Assembly (NCBI RefSeq): GCF_000019525.1
Contig: NC_010506.1
Coordinates: forward strand, 3,968,001 to 4,032,000
Length of the DNA stretch: 64,000 bases
Direction of reading: 5' to 3'
From: Shewanella woodyi ATCC 51908
Lineage (GTDB): Bacteria > Pseudomonadota > Gammaproteobacteria > Enterobacterales > Shewanellaceae
Numbering within the stretch: position 1 is the first letter of the stretch; each line of letters opens with the position of its first letter. This document shows, in pieces, positions 17,889 through 27,166 of this stretch. The position numbers were made by a program, and so were the translations under genes. Under the pieces are notes generated by a model that saw nothing but the letters and a program-made list of their open reading frames with translations, made no database searches and was not told the origin of the DNA.

Positions 17889-19070
17889 CTACTCTACTGG
17901 CTTCGATGCGAGCATGGTCTGCATCAGACTGTTTGCGGCATTTATCGCGAGATTGTCGATAAATCGTCTGTTGGTATTATCTCCCATCTCATAAGTGATG
18001 GCATGAACCCCATACTTATCGGCAATATACTGCTTAAATACGCCTATATCTGGATTATTACCTGGTTGTTGAATCACCTTAAAACCTGTGTATTGGTTGT
18101 CTAGCTCATCTAACCAGTGTTCCACCATCTGCGGGTTTTGTAACCCATAATCACTCGGCATAGTGTAGAAGATATCTTTTCGAGTCGAATGAAAATCTAC
18201 GGCAAAGTGGATCTTATCTCCCGATGCAATCAAACGTTCAAGGTAGCTTGCCACGACACGAGTTTCAGCCTGTTTAAACTTCCCCCAATCTCTATTGAGA
18301 TCAACGCCATTCGCATTATGGCGCCAGTTACCCACCTCTACGCCATCAGGATTCAAGTTTGGAATAATGACAATGTTAAACCTCTCCCTAAACTCCTTAG
18401 CAAGCTGAGTGTTCGACAGTAACACTTCGCTAAATGGAAACAGTGCCATAGCACCTGTTAACTCAGGGGGATGTTGACGCCCCAGCACCAACAACCACTC
18501 TTTACCCTCTTTGTCTGTACTCGCCTCTAGCTTCATAATAGGGCGCTGCTCAGTCGACAAGCCAAGTTGCTCATGGTTTGCCTTTCCTTGAGCCATTAAC
18601 GCTTCGCCCCACTCTAGGTAATCTTGATTATCGATGATCTCCTGCCCTGCAACCCAGATAGGTTGGTCTGTAGCAGCAAAGTGCATCTTGAGCTGTTGGC
18701 TCCTCAATTTGTACTCTTTAAGCGACCAAATCTCGCCATCACGACTTACTTTGGGTAGATATCGATGTTTGCCCCCTTCGACCTCCATCACAATCTCCAC
18801 CTCTTGGGGGGATTGGGTTACCAGTTTGAAGGCGTACCAAGCACTGTCATTAATCGGCCTATTTTCAGGACGCAAGGTCAGTAAAAATCGCGTGTCACTG
18901 AGTTGCTGACAACGGTCAAGCCGACCCGTTGAAAAGTCAGTTTCAAACTTAACATTGGCGAAATGACAGTTATTTTCGTTCGAAGTGGAAACACTCTGAC
19001 AAGCAGTAAAGAAAAGCAGTGATAATCCAGTATAAAAAACAGCCGTAACTAATTTATAGGGAAACAACAT
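17889..19070 (-). CDS. M14 family zinc carboxypeptidase, lipoprotein
   Basis: 393 residues from ATG 19070, chosen because a lipoprotein signal peptide starts there and ends FFTAC (Cys24); an upstream in-frame ATG at 19112 would put 14 residues before it. An N-terminal beta domain (residues ~35-140) precedes the catalytic domain, as in cytosolic-carboxypeptidase-like M14 members. Zinc motif HPPE (His200, Glu203), NPDGVEVGNWRHN..GVDLNRDWG, DFHSTRKD (third ligand His) and ITYEMGD (catalytic Glu) are all visible. M14 enzymes of bacteria often cleave gamma-D-Glu-DAP bonds of cell-wall peptides or C-terminal residues. It lies between the receptor and the D-aminoacylase in one operon. Confidence 0.9.
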   Translation of the reverse strand: MLFPYKLVTAVFYTGLSLLFFTACQSVSTSNENNCHFANVKFETDFSTGRLDRCQQLSDTRFLLTLRPENRPINDSAWYAFKLVTQSPQEVEIVMEVEGGKHRYLPKVSRDGEIWSLKEYKLRSQQLKMHFAATDQPIWVAGQEIIDNQDYLEWGEALMAQGKANHEQLGLSTEQRPIMKLEASTDKEGKEWLLVLGRQHPPELTGAMALFPFSEVLLSNTQLAKEFRERFNIVIIPNLNPDGVEVGNWRHNANGVDLNRDWGKFKQAETRVVASYLERLIASGDKIHFAVDFHSTRKDIFYTMPSDYGLQNPQMVEHWLDELDNQYTGFKVIQQPGNNPDIGVFKQYIADKYGVHAITYEMGDNTNRRFIDNLAINAANSLMQTMLASKPVE

Positions 19071-19125
19071 AACAGAACCTAAATGCAAAGGAGCATGGCT
19101 CAAAAGGACCATGCTTTAAACCAAG

Positions 19126-21978
19126 TTAGAATGACTTACTAAAGTTCATATAAAAGTATCGACCACGGTTTGAATGTAAACTGCCAAAGTAACCGTGGGC
19201 TAACTCATCAGCCAAAGGTGGCTGTTCGTCAGTGATGTTTCTGACGCCTAAACGCAGCTTACTATTATCAAGGAAGTGAGCCCCTTTAAAACGGTAATCA
19301 GCATAAACATTGATGGTTTCAAAATTGTCTACGGGCAGCTTAATTACCTCCTCATTGTCATTGGTGTAAGTCGCACTCGTATCAATCACATCACTGATGT
19401 AGTTGTAACTAACTCCAGCACCGATCTGGTCTAAACGCCAGTTTACCTCAGCTCTACCACGCCATTCAGGACGGCCATTTTCTTTAATGAGATCGCCGGC
19501 CCCCGCAACCGTTCTATCAGCTGGAACGGCAGGGTTCCCCGCCTCTTGCGCCGCTATTAACTCGGCTGAGATAGGATCTGCATCTTGATAGAACTTAATC
19601 AGATGAGCCACGTTAGCAGAGAAATCCCATTCACCAATGTCAGTTTCAAGCGAATAAAGGAAACTGAAGTCGACGCCTTCAATATTACGAATATTCAGAT
19701 TCAAATAATCGTTATTGATCTGAATCACCTCCATGGTGCTGTCATCACGGAGCACTGCAGGATTAGATGAACCTTGACTACGAAGAAGCGAGTCATAAAG
19801 CAGATGAGATGAGCCGGGTAAGATACCAACAATGTTCTCCTGCTCTATCTGCCAATAGTCAGCCGTAAAGGTAAAATTACTGGTTGGGTTGAACACAAAA
19901 CCAACTGAGCTATTCACCGACTCTTCAGGCTTTAGATCAGTAGAGCCACTGCGAATATCGATAATGCCATAAGTCTCGTCCAATACAGGATCATAGAGTC
20001 CATTACTTCTTGGCACACCTTCTGCGCTCACTTGCGGCAAACCTGGCGCCCTGAAGCCACCAGCATAAGAAGCACGAATACTTAACCAATCGATAGGTTC
20101 CCAGTAGAGCGCAACTTTAGGTTTAGCCGCCGATCCCACATCGGAGAAGTTCTCATAGCGGCCAGCAATCTGCAGCTCAAGGTATTGCGAGTAGGAATCT
20201 AACAGCGGGATAAGTAGTTCAGCATAAACTGAAGCGACATTTCTTGCTGCATCTGAATTTGGCGTATGACTTGACCCCAACACATCACTACCAGAAAGCT
20301 CCTCACCTGTGACTGCATCAACAAAAGGGTTACTGCCATTTAGTAGAGGATCGCGGATATCCTCAAAGGTCTCTCTGCGATATTCAACCCCCATCGCAAG
20401 ACCAATATCACCTGAAGGTAGGCTCCAAAGTTGTCCGTTACTCACTTTAAAGTCTATTGACGCTAAGCTCGTTTTACCATCTCTGTGTACATCGACCATA
20501 AACTGATCGATCACCGCTTGAGAATTTAGCGTTCCATCCCCTGCATTGGGATTATTAATATCTCCGCCATTAAAGATATTGTACGCCAGATCTGGGTTGG
20601 TACTGTTGACTGCGGCTTGAAATTTACTCGCCTGCACTCGGTTAGCAACATCGTTAGTTTCAGCAGCTGTATAGAAGATCGCGCTGTCCCAGTCCCAGTC
20701 GCCGAAGTTTCCTTTAAAGCCCCCCAAAATACGGTAACTGGTGTTTTCGACATTGATGATTCTTGGGCCCGCATCTATCGGACGGTAACGCCTAACATCC
20801 ACACTCTCTCCAAACGGGTTGTAGTAGGCATTCTCATCGATAGTAAATCTCTGCGCCGTTAAGTTACCAGCCTGTTCACGCCTTCGCTCTGAGTTGGCCT
20901 TGTAATAGGTAATTTCTGAGAAAAACTCGAGTGAATCACTCAGATCATGGGTAGCGTAACCATAAAAATTGAGTCTATCGACATCTGATACTAAAGAGCG
21001 TGTTGTACCGCGGTCGAAACGAAGATCTCTCGACAAACTACCTTTATCAGCGCAGATCCCATTACCGAGATCTTGAACACATCCATCCATGCTGTCTGGC
21101 TGAATATGAAAAGTTTTTAACGACCCACTTCTAAACTCTCCCCAGGGGGTTGTCGTGGTACGGTTATCAAGCTGGGTATCACCAATAAAGCCTTCAGGCA
21201 GTGTAGGGTACTCACGTAGGTCATGGCTTTTAGCATAGTCTCGCTCTGATGCCATCATACCTTCTCTGTCAAAGTAGCTTAATGAACCAGTAAGGTGAGT
21301 CTTGCCTTCGTTGAGTGATATGCCACCTAAATAGCTCATCGTTCCCTCCCGCAAAGAGGTGCCTTCAGAACCACCATAGGAGAAAGAGACTTTATGTCCT
21401 TCATAATCATCTTTTAACTTGTAGTTCACCACACCAGCAACGGCATCAGAGCCATAAATCGCGGCAGCGCCATCGCGGAGCACCTCTAATGAACGTAGAC
21501 CCGAAATAGGAAGCGCATTCGAGTTAACCGTTGTAACTGGTACAAAATTTTCGGTCTGAGTACCGGGATGGGTCACAACACGACGACCATTGAGTAAGGT
21601 TAAGGTATTCCCCGTACCCAATCCTCTGAGGTTAATTGACGCTACATCTCCACGGGCATCGTTCACGCCACCATTACCGGTTGACGCACCAAAATTAACT
21701 TCACCCATCTGCGGAATTTGACGTAAAAGGTCATCGCCTGACATCGCCATCGTGTTTTCAATGTCCTCCTCTGTCAGCATAGTGACAGGGAGTGAGCCGC
21801 TGTCGACAGCGCGCTTAATATTAGAGCCAACCACGCTTACACGTTCAATTGACTCATCCGCTGCTTGCTTGTCTTCCTCCTCTGCAGCTAACGCATGTGT
21901 TGCTAACGCACTGCATAAGCAAACACTTAAATAGCTTAATTTCAGCCCAACACCATAGGTCTTTTTATTATTGTTCAT
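19126..21978 (-). CDS. TonB-dependent outer-membrane receptor
   Basis: 950 residues, large for the family. Residues 1-31 form a signal peptide (ALATHALA). The plug domain, about 45-175, has VSVVGSNIKR as a TonB-box-like start and the INLRGLGTGNTLTLLNGRR signature. A 22-strand barrel follows with YRxETFEDIR, SIRASYAGGFRAPGL and ends YMNFSKSF with the terminal Phe. The subfamily resembles peptide- or oligosaccharide-importing receptors of marine gammaproteobacteria. It is the first gene of the operon and, with an exopeptidase and D-aminoacylase behind it, probably imports a D-amino-acid-containing peptide or polymer fragment. A dyad operator lies upstream at 22097-22111. Confidence 0.92.
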   Translation of the reverse strand: MNNNKKTYGVGLKLSYLSVCLCSALATHALAAEEEDKQAADESIERVSVVGSNIKRAVDSGSLPVTMLTEEDIENTMAMSGDDLLRQIPQMGEVNFGASTGNGGVNDARGDVASINLRGLGTGNTLTLLNGRRVVTHPGTQTENFVPVTTVNSNALPISGLRSLEVLRDGAAAIYGSDAVAGVVNYKLKDDYEGHKVSFSYGGSEGTSLREGTMSYLGGISLNEGKTHLTGSLSYFDREGMMASERDYAKSHDLREYPTLPEGFIGDTQLDNRTTTTPWGEFRSGSLKTFHIQPDSMDGCVQDLGNGICADKGSLSRDLRFDRGTTRSLVSDVDRLNFYGYATHDLSDSLEFFSEITYYKANSERRREQAGNLTAQRFTIDENAYYNPFGESVDVRRYRPIDAGPRIINVENTSYRILGGFKGNFGDWDWDSAIFYTAAETNDVANRVQASKFQAAVNSTNPDLAYNIFNGGDINNPNAGDGTLNSQAVIDQFMVDVHRDGKTSLASIDFKVSNGQLWSLPSGDIGLAMGVEYRRETFEDIRDPLLNGSNPFVDAVTGEELSGSDVLGSSHTPNSDAARNVASVYAELLIPLLDSYSQYLELQIAGRYENFSDVGSAAKPKVALYWEPIDWLSIRASYAGGFRAPGLPQVSAEGVPRSNGLYDPVLDETYGIIDIRSGSTDLKPEESVNSSVGFVFNPTSNFTFTADYWQIEQENIVGILPGSSHLLYDSLLRSQGSSNPAVLRDDSTMEVIQINNDYLNLNIRNIEGVDFSFLYSLETDIGEWDFSANVAHLIKFYQDADPISAELIAAQEAGNPAVPADRTVAGAGDLIKENGRPEWRGRAEVNWRLDQIGAGVSYNYISDVIDTSATYTNDNEEVIKLPVDNFETINVYADYRFKGAHFLDNSKLRLGVRNITDEQPPLADELAHGYFGSLHSNRGRYFYMNFSKSF

Positions 21979-22096
21979 TTAGCTTTTCCCTTCCTATTTT
22001 GCCTAGCTCACTTCATACCGGCTTTATCTGTTTTTTCCTGACACTTACACTGAATAAACTCAGCTGACATTACCAATACCCGTTTCTAATCACGGC

Positions 22097-22111
22097 ATAA
22101 CCTTAGGTTAT
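22097..22111. promoter_or_regulatory. Dyad operator 1, predicted LysR-type (DgcR) site
   Basis: ATAACCTTAGGTTAT is a perfect 7-1-7 palindrome in the divergent gap between the receptor (starts 21978) and the antiporter (starts 22193). It is 82 bp from the antiporter ATG. The T-N11-A form suits LysR-type regulators. Near-copies are at 24858-24872 and 29394-29408. Confidence 0.65.
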
Positions 22112-22192
22112 ACGTTTGTAGCGAAATAAGTCGAGAAATGTTAATTTAACTCGGTAAACTGGATCTCAATAATTAGAAATATAAAAGAGATA

Positions 22193-23917
22193 ATGATGAG
22201 GAAAAACCAGACAACAGCGCTTTTCATGCTGATATTCGGCCTGTTAGCAGGTATTTTTTGCCACCACTATATCGACAAGCAATGGCTAGAGAGAGCTGTC
22301 AGCTATGAGCTTTATTCGAACCTCGATGGCCAACTCGCTTATAAATTCAAAGGCAAAGAGATACTCGTAGGAGAGCTAATCCCCTATCAACTCTCCCCTT
22401 TATCCCAAGAAAATCTAGATAAACTTGAAACTGAGCCAAGTATTGAACAGCAGTGGGTACAGGACTCTCAAGGTTCAATACGCTTACTCAAACCTGCATT
22501 TCACTTTGGAGTCTGGTCACTGCTACCCGCTTTCATTACTGTCTGTTTATGCTTACTCACCCGTGAACCCTTAATATCACTATTGACTGGCATCATAGTC
22601 GGTGCATTTATGCTGGGACAGTTCGATGTTATCGATAAAGTGCTCATTCCAAATTTAGCCAGCGAAGGGACGGCGGGCTTGTTACTGCTCTATCTGTGGT
22701 TATTGGGAGGACTGTTAGGGATCTGGACCAAGACAGGCGCAGCACAAGCTTTTGCAGACTATATGGCCAAGCATTTTGTTAAAGGACCTAAAAGTGCCAA
22801 ATTAGTCACTTGGCTTCTTGGGGTACTCTTTTTCCAAGGTGGTACCATGAGTACCGTGCTTGTAGGCACAACAGTGCGCCCTTTAGCAGATAAAGCCAAA
22901 GTGAGTCACGAAGAGATGAGCTACATTGTTGACTCTACCGCCTCCCCCATCGCAGCTGTGCTTGCTTTTAATGCTTGGCCAGCTTATGTTCAAGCCCTCA
23001 TCTTTGTCCCTGGTGTGGCCTTTCTTGCCACTGAATCAGATAGATTGAGCTTCTTTTTTAGCAGTATTCCCTTTAGTTTTTACGGTATTTTTGCCGTATT
23101 AGGTACTCTTCTGCTCAGCTTAAACATCACCAAGTTTTCAGGAAAACGTATCCAACAAGCTCACCAAAGAGCGGCAACAACCGGCGCGCTTGATGCTCCC
23201 CACGCTAGGCCTTTGAGTGCCAAAGAGCTACAAACAGTTGCAGTACCCGCCAACTATCGATCCAATATGCTGGAGTTTGTTGTGCCCCTAGTCTGCCTAA
23301 TTAGTATCGCAATAGGCACTTTTATAGCCCTGGGGTCACCTAAAGTGAACTGGGCATTCACCGCTGCACTGTTACTTTCTGGCGGTATTGCGCTTATCAA
23401 AGGGATGAGCTTAAACGACCTCATTGATGGCTTCGGTACTGGGCTTAAAGGCGTCGTACTCGCTTCAGTAATTTTAATGTTAGCGGTGATCATAGGTAGC
23501 ATTAGTAAGCAGATTGGTGGCGGTCTATACCTAGTGTCACTGCTGGCCGAGCAATTACCCTATTGGCTGGTACCACTAACATTACAGCTGATCACTATGA
23601 TCATCGCTTTCTCTACAGGTACCAGTTGGGGAACTTACGCTATCGCCTTCCCTCTTGCTATGCCTCTTGCATGGGAGATATCTCAAGTACAACAGCTGGC
23701 GAATCCAGAGCTTTACTTAATGATCTGTTTTGCCACTGTGCTAAATGGCAGTATTTACGGCGATCAATGCTCGCCAATCTCAGATACTACCGTGTTGAGC
23801 GCCATGACGACTGGCTGCGATCTTATGGATCATGTAAAGTCCCAAATCGTCCCCGCGTCACTTGCCGCCGCCATGGCGGCTATCCTTTGGGCCGCATTAG
23901 TGTATATCTATGTTTAA
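22193..23917 (+). CDS. NhaC-family Na+/H+ antiporter or Na+-coupled transporter
   Basis: 574 residues. An N-terminal TM helix is followed by a ~85-residue soluble loop ([13 protein letters not shown] to [10 protein letters not shown]), then about ten TM helices. Family signatures include [69 protein letters not shown] and [20 protein letters not shown], which belong to the NhaC/MleN group. Members exchange Na+ with H+ or with organic acids (malate/lactate in MleN). It diverges from the receptor operon, with the regulator gene 47 bp downstream. In this locus a role in taking up or exchanging a glutamate-like acid is plausible but is inference. The extra periplasmic loop is not typical of NhaC. 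Confidence 0.85.
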   Translation: MMRKNQTTALFMLIFGLLAGIFCHHYIDKQWLERAVSYELYSNLDGQLAYKFKGKEILVGELIPYQLSPLSQENLDKLETEPSIEQQWVQDSQGSIRLLKPAFHFGVWSLLPAFITVCLCLLTREPLISLLTGIIVGAFMLGQFDVIDKVLIPNLASEGTAGLLLLYLWLLGGLLGIWTKTGAAQAFADYMAKHFVKGPKSAKLVTWLLGVLFFQGGTMSTVLVGTTVRPLADKAKVSHEEMSYIVDSTASPIAAVLAFNAWPAYVQALIFVPGVAFLATESDRLSFFFSSIPFSFYGIFAVLGTLLLSLNITKFSGKRIQQAHQRAATTGALDAPHARPLSAKELQTVAVPANYRSNMLEFVVPLVCLISIAIGTFIALGSPKVNWAFTAALLLSGGIALIKGMSLNDLIDGFGTGLKGVVLASVILMLAVIIGSISKQIGGGLYLVSLLAEQLPYWLVPLTLQLITMIIAFSTGTSWGTYAIAFPLAMPLAWEISQVQQLANPELYLMICFATVLNGSIYGDQCSPISDTTVLSAMTTGCDLMDHVKSQIVPASLAAAMAAILWAALVYIYV

Positions 23918-23964
23918 TCCCCATTAATATAGCCAATGAGAGACGAATTATTTAAGGAAAATAC

Positions 23965-24843
23965 ATGAGACTTAGACACATAGAGATATTTCACGCCATC
24001 TACACCACAGGCTCTATCACCAATGCTGCTAAAATCTTGCATGTGTCTCAACCCTCAGTCAGTAAGGTGCTGTCACACGCCGAGCTGCAGTTGGGATTTC
24101 AGTTATTCAACCGAGTAAAAGGGCGATTGACGCCCACCGAAGAAGCAAAAATATTATTTGGTGATGTTGATAAAATCTATCAACAATTAAGATCCATTAA
24201 AAACACGGCTAACAATATTAAAAAATCAGAATTTGGAAGCATCAAAATAGGGCTTACCCCTGCACTTGGTTTTGACAGCATTCCAGAAGCCGTGGCCAAC
24301 TTTCATCGTGATCACCCTGCAGTGAGTATTCAATTGCAGACCATTCACAATGAATCGGTGATGCACACCCTGCTTGAAAGAAAGTGCGACCTTGCCATTG
24401 TCTTCTCCCCGGATAAACAACCTGGTCTCAATGAGATAGAACTGGCTCGCTCAGAACTCACCATCGTTTACCCTAAGGCACTGTTCCCGCACTGCCCCAC
24501 TAAACTCTCTTTTGCAGAGCTGAGCGAACATGAATTTATCGACATCGGAGATAGCGGTCCACTTGGGGATCTACTCTGGACTCGAATGCTTGAAGAGAAT
24601 ATCAATATAACCCCCAATATTAGGGTACAAACCTATTTCCTTGCAGCCAGAATAGTGGCGCAAAATATTGGACTGTGTGTGGTCGATAAACTTACCGCCC
24701 TTGGCAATCTATCCCCAAATACGGCAATGGCTTCATTTGACCCACCATTAGAGTTTAGTATCAGTGCATTACACTTAGAGAACAGCAATTTATCTTCCGC
24801 TAACAAAGAGTTTTTAAATTATTTAACCAGTGTAATATCATAG
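23965..24843 (+). CDS. dgcR: LysR family regulator, DgcR-like
   Basis: 292 residues. The winged helix-turn-helix spans residues 1-60 (SITNAAKILHVSQPSVSKVLSHAELQLGFQLFNR), followed by a linker helix and a periplasmic-binding-like effector domain. LysR proteins usually sit beside the genes they control; this one is between the antiporter and dgcN-dgcA. A DgcR of the same family controls dgcN/dgcA in marine Proteobacteria, so the name fits, but homology at the subfamily level is inferred from position. The three dyads in this locus (22097, 24856, 29394) are its likely targets, with D-Glu or a derivative as probable effector. Confidence 0.8.
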   Translation: MRLRHIEIFHAIYTTGSITNAAKILHVSQPSVSKVLSHAELQLGFQLFNRVKGRLTPTEEAKILFGDVDKIYQQLRSIKNTANNIKKSEFGSIKIGLTPALGFDSIPEAVANFHRDHPAVSIQLQTIHNESVMHTLLERKCDLAIVFSPDKQPGLNEIELARSELTIVYPKALFPHCPTKLSFAELSEHEFIDIGDSGPLGDLLWTRMLEENINITPNIRVQTYFLAARIVAQNIGLCVVDKLTALGNLSPNTAMASFDPPLEFSISALHLENSNLSSANKEFLNYLTSVIS

Positions 24844-24855
24844 CCTTACAGCAAC

Positions 24856-24874
24856 CTATAACCTTGAGTTATAG
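24856..24874. promoter_or_regulatory. Dyad operator 2 upstream of dgcN
   Basis: CTATAACCTTGAGTTATAG, arms CTATAAC and GTTATAG around CTTGA. The inner 15 bases match operator 1 at 13 of 15. The 15-mer lies 92 bp before the dgcN ATG. Confidence 0.6.
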
Positions 24875-24964
24875 CCATGATAACTCTTTCAAATTTATCC
24901 AAATTATAGATCCGCTAAGCTGTAATTAATCGCAATTACACTTAATAATAAGGGTCATCATCCC

Positions 24965-26044
24965 ATGATAAAAGCTCCCTATCTCCTCTTTATCGGCGAT
25001 GCCACAGACAAGCTCTCAATCAAAATGGCACAAGGCCCTGTCGACTGGAGTCCAGATCAGTGCTTAGGCGAACTTAGCGTCACAGGCTGCACAGTCACAA
25101 CCGGTCTACCACAGCTCTCTATCGAACAAGCAGCAAAAATGGGAGCTAAATCATTTGTATTAGGATTTGCCAATAGCGGCGGCGTACTTGATGCCAAATG
25201 GCACGATGTGATTAAGCAAGCACTAGAACAGGGATTGGATGTTGTCAGCGGATTACATCAGAAACTGGCAGACATTGACGACTTAGCTCAACTTGCTAGT
25301 AACTTGGGCAGACAGCTCATTGATATCCGCCATCCACAACAATCATTTAAAACAGGGACAGGTGAAAAACGCAGTGGTAAACGCTTGCTAACTGTGGGCA
25401 CCGATTGCTCAGTAGGAAAGATGTACACTTCACTTGCCTTAGAAAAAGAGATGAAAGCCCAACAACTTGATGTTGATTTTAGGGCTACAGGTCAGTGCGG
25501 GATCCTGATTAAAGGTAAAGGTGTGGCTATCGACTGTGTCATATCTGATTTTATCTCAGGTGCGACGGAGTCGTTATCCCCAGATAATAAAGATGAGCAT
25601 TGGGATATCATTGAGGGGCAAGGTTCACTGTCACACCCAGCCTTTGCAGGCGTCAGCTTAGGCTTACTTCATGGCTCACAGCCCGATGCGATCGTCATTT
25701 GTCACGCACTTAACCGAAGCCATATGCGTGGACTACCAAATAGTCAGTTCCCCTCAATTGCCGACACTATCAACTTAAATTTACAAGCAGCAAGGCTCAC
25801 TAACCCCAATGTCTATATCGCAGGCATCGCAATAAACACCTCAAGTGTCTCTATCAAAAAAGGGCAGGAGATCTGTCGAGCTATAGGTCAAAAGTTCGGT
25901 TTGGCCTGCGTCGATCCTCTGCGTGATGGTGTTACAAGTATCGTTAGTCACCTACAGCTCCCCCCACCTAAAATCACAGCAACGAATGATAGCTCATTAA
26001 AAAACCATGGTGAAAAAATAACAGATATGGCGAAAAGAGCATGA
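24965..26044 (+). CDS. dgcN: DgcN, D-glutamate N-acetyltransferase (DUF1611)
   Basis: 359 residues, the usual length of DUF1611 proteins. Residues 1-130 are the N-terminal alpha/beta domain; residues 144-156 (VGTDCSVGKMYTS) are a P-loop within the C-terminal NTPase-like domain, followed by ATGQCGI and EGQGSLSHPAF, both family signatures. DgcN acetylates the amino group of D-Glu, using acetyl-CoA, as the first step of a D-Glu catabolic route in marine Proteobacteria. It overlaps the next gene by 4 bp (ATGA), so both are co-translated. I take the start at 24965; AAGGG at 24949-24953 is 11 bp upstream. The assignment rests on family and context. Confidence 0.85.
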   Translation: MIKAPYLLFIGDATDKLSIKMAQGPVDWSPDQCLGELSVTGCTVTTGLPQLSIEQAAKMGAKSFVLGFANSGGVLDAKWHDVIKQALEQGLDVVSGLHQKLADIDDLAQLASNLGRQLIDIRHPQQSFKTGTGEKRSGKRLLTVGTDCSVGKMYTSLALEKEMKAQQLDVDFRATGQCGILIKGKGVAIDCVISDFISGATESLSPDNKDEHWDIIEGQGSLSHPAFAGVSLGLLHGSQPDAIVICHALNRSHMRGLPNSQFPSIADTINLNLQAARLTNPNVYIAGIAINTSSVSIKKGQEICRAIGQKFGLACVDPLRDGVTSIVSHLQLPPPKITATNDSSLKNHGEKITDMAKRA

Positions 26045-27108
26045 TCGACTCAACTAAACGGCTCCACTTCTACGGAGAAGATTTTGAGCTAATCGCAATT
26101 CAGCAGTCGATTCCTCTTAAGCAGGTTTTTAGAATCGCTCGCGGTGCAAAAAACGCCGCACAGGTGATCGTGGTAATAATTAAGTATCAAGGAGTTATCG
26201 GATGGGGTGAATCCGTCCCCTATGCTCGATATGGAGAAACCATTGAAGGCATCATATCAAGTATCAAAACCGTCTGTACTCACGCTAAGCGGTTTACCGA
26301 CTTTGCCAACGCCATCTCAGCCCATAGTCAAGGTGCCGCTCAAAATGCACTGGATTGCGCCTACTTAGATCTTCAAGCAAAATTAACCGGCATAGCAACA
26401 CAGGCTCGCTTTAATTTACCAAAAACACGCGCTGTGATCACAGCGCAGACCTTGAGTATCGACACTCCAGAGGCAATGGCAGAAGCGGCTAAACCCTTAG
26501 CAAAAGCGCCATTAATTAAGGTTAAACTCGACAATATCGACATCGTTGAAAAGATGACAGCTATCTATGCTATGGCTCCCCATAGTCAGTTTATTGTGGA
26601 TGCGAATGAAGCATGGTCTATTGAAGATTTAAAATTATGTGCAGATAAACTTGCTGCGCTAAACGTGGTACTGATTGAGCAACCCTTACCCGCAGAAAAA
26701 GATGAAGCACTTGCAAGTTTAACTATCAATATTGCGTTATGCGCCGATGAGTCTTGCCACACCGTCAAGGATCTCTCTGCACTTTCAGGCAAGTATGATG
26801 TCGTCAATATCAAACTGGATAAAACTGGCGGATTAAACCAAGCCGTTGCTCTTGCGGCGCAAGCTAAAGAGATGGGCTTCGACATCATGCTAGGCTGTAT
26901 GGTGGGCAGTTCACTGGCCATGGCTCCCGCTTTTTTACTCACTCCTTTTGCAAAATATATCGACCTTGATGGCCCTTTATTAGTCAAAGAGGATAGGCTG
27001 GTGAGTTTCGATATTGATAATGGCCTCATGCAACCCTTCAATGAACAACTTTGGGGTGGAGTGGACTTAGAGTCCAACATCGAAGCGGATCAACTAATCA
27101 AACTTTAG
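26041..27108 (+). CDS. dgcA: DgcA, enolase-superfamily racemase/dipeptide epimerase
   Basis: 355 residues. Mandelate-racemase/muconate-lactonising subgroup residues are in place: acid/base pair KVK (Lys160, Lys162), metal ligands Asp187 (VDANEAW), Glu213 (IEQP) and Asp236 (ADESC), and the second base Lys258 in NIKLDK. The DLD at 308-310 is the aspartate pair that binds the amino group of dipeptides in L-Ala-D/L-Glu epimerases. In the DgcN/DgcA pathway the enzyme converts N-acetyl-D-Glu to N-acetyl-L-Glu. The DxD motif leaves open a muropeptide (L-Ala-D-Glu) epimerase role. The overlap with dgcN supports the first. Confidence 0.85.
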   Translation: MIDSTKRLHFYGEDFELIAIQQSIPLKQVFRIARGAKNAAQVIVVIIKYQGVIGWGESVPYARYGETIEGIISSIKTVCTHAKRFTDFANAISAHSQGAAQNALDCAYLDLQAKLTGIATQARFNLPKTRAVITAQTLSIDTPEAMAEAAKPLAKAPLIKVKLDNIDIVEKMTAIYAMAPHSQFIVDANEAWSIEDLKLCADKLAALNVVLIEQPLPAEKDEALASLTINIALCADESCHTVKDLSALSGKYDVVNIKLDKTGGLNQAVALAAQAKEMGFDIMLGCMVGSSLAMAPAFLLTPFAKYIDLDGPLLVKEDRLVSFDIDNGLMQPFNEQLWGGVDLESNIEADQLIKL

Positions 27109-27117
27109 CCCTTATTT

Positions 27118-27151
27118 AAGGGTTAATTTAGTCACAAATAAACTAACCCTT
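27118..27151. terminator. Bidirectional hairpin between dgcA and the CapA gene
   Basis: AAGGGTTA (27118-27125) pairs with TAACCCTT (27144-27151) between convergent genes; the A/T tails on both sides are short. Probably a shared terminator. Confidence 0.45.
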
Positions 27152-27166
27152 CAATAAAAACCAACA

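Noticed and set aside
23563..23955. 130-codon frame overlapping the antiporter gene
   Set aside because: It is in another frame of a well-supported membrane protein gene and shows no recognisable domain.
26586..27080. 164-codon antisense frame in dgcA
   Set aside because: It is the complement of conserved enolase-superfamily codons; no independent evidence.
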